A stretch of 64,000 nt of DNA. Origin: CAZOOK01 sp964581385. Its GTDB lineage: Bacteria; Pseudomonadota; Gammaproteobacteria; Nevskiales; Nevskiaceae. The notes under the pieces were generated by a model. It made no database searches, was not told where the DNA came from, and was given only the letters and a program-made list of their open reading frames with translations. Shown here piece after piece: positions 63,905 to 64,000 of the stretch. Location of the stretch: the NCBI GenBank assembly GCA_964581385.1, contig CAZOOK010000026.1:20061-84060 (forward strand). Reading direction: 5' to 3'. The position numbers were made by a program, and so were the translations under genes. Positions within the stretch are counted from its first letter, which is position 1. Each line of letters begins with the position of its first letter.

Positions 63905-64000
63905 CTGTAGAAAAACTCTTTTTCAAGCGCGCGCAATAGAGCATCGAGTCGCTCCAATCGACTACCCACTATTTTTTCGATCTGTTTTTGTTCTTGAGCG
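63826..64000 (-). CDS. Partial reverse-strand ORF in the next cassette
   Basis: The minus-strand frame is open from the window edge to a TGA at 63826, 57 codons. It starts with a helical, charged segment (QEQKQIEKIVGSRLERLDALLRALEKEFFYSFN) and then runs antisense through attC2. The first part looks like the end of a coiled-coil protein, and the last 30 codons are attC read-through. It may be the 3' end of a cassette gene in reverse orientation or chance openness. Confidence 0.3.
   Translation of the reverse strand, partial: AQEQKQIEKIVGSRLERLDALLRALEKEFFYSFNAKLTGGPHNRPLRHKMPAYGTSG

Overview
The window is a contiguous, GC-rich chromosomal segment from a gammaproteobacterium. The gene content (hemCDXY, Kdo hydroxylase, hopanoid genes, zapA-6S RNA-5-FCL order, MetX-MetW, FixLJ plus cbb3 oxidase) suggests the Xanthomonadales/Nevskiales/Steroidobacterales neighbourhood. 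That placement is an inference from gene families and order, not a phylogeny. No tRNA, rRNA or CRISPR array was seen.

Region by region. 1-5.9 kb: end of a haem operon (hemC-hemD-hemX-hemY), mscL, a lipid A Kdo hydroxylase and a small lipoprotein. 5.9-15.2 kb: a patatin lipase, then a minus-strand hopanoid cluster (squalene synthase, squalene-hopene cyclase, HpnG, HpnN, HpnA). 15.3-17.3 kb: apt, glyoxalase I and an HNH nuclease. 17.5-31.9 kb: an oxygen-response island. A soluble FixL-type haem-PAS kinase, FixJ, a single-domain receiver, an FNR-type regulator, a tandem universal stress protein and an acyl-ACP desaturase read rightward. They face an eleven-gene leftward operon (ccoNOQP, a small membrane protein, ccoG, a 55-residue ORF, ccoI, ccoS, a DksA-like gene and a TauE-like gene). 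A perfect FNR box lies upstream of ccoN. 31.9-37.3 kb: rmuC, tatD, an HTTM-DCC fusion, a hydrolase and a TerB protein. 37.7-43.9 kb: a signalling operon of a triple-receiver hybrid kinase, CheR, CheB and a receiver-GGDEF diguanylate cyclase. 43.9-48.8 kb: a fused MetX-MetW, YggT, ProC and divergent ilvA. 48.8-50.7 kb: an accessory patch with palindromic repeats and one secreted protein. 50.7-59.7 kb: EVE, 5-FCL, 6S RNA, zapA, zapB-like, DegQ, a PEBP protein, SohB, an outer-membrane barrel, hemH and an amino-acid permease.

59.8-64.0 kb is a chromosomal integron. An IntI-type integrase faces left. Its upstream region carries three 12-bp direct repeats and a GTTGAAC core. An IS91-like element (tyrosine recombinase plus HUH/Y2 transposase) begins exactly at that core. 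To its right are two attC-like palindromes bounding a cassette gene for a small membrane protein with a His-rich tail, then the start of another cassette. This is the most accessory and least described part of the window.

Three kinds of intergenic palindromic repeat are also present: a TAGCCCGCAT family (two copies), a TAGGGTCTG terminal-inverted-repeat family (two copies), and a GTAGCGTGCGCAC hairpin (one copy). Many operons are tightly coupled by ATGA, GTGA or TGATG overlaps, and these were used to choose starts.
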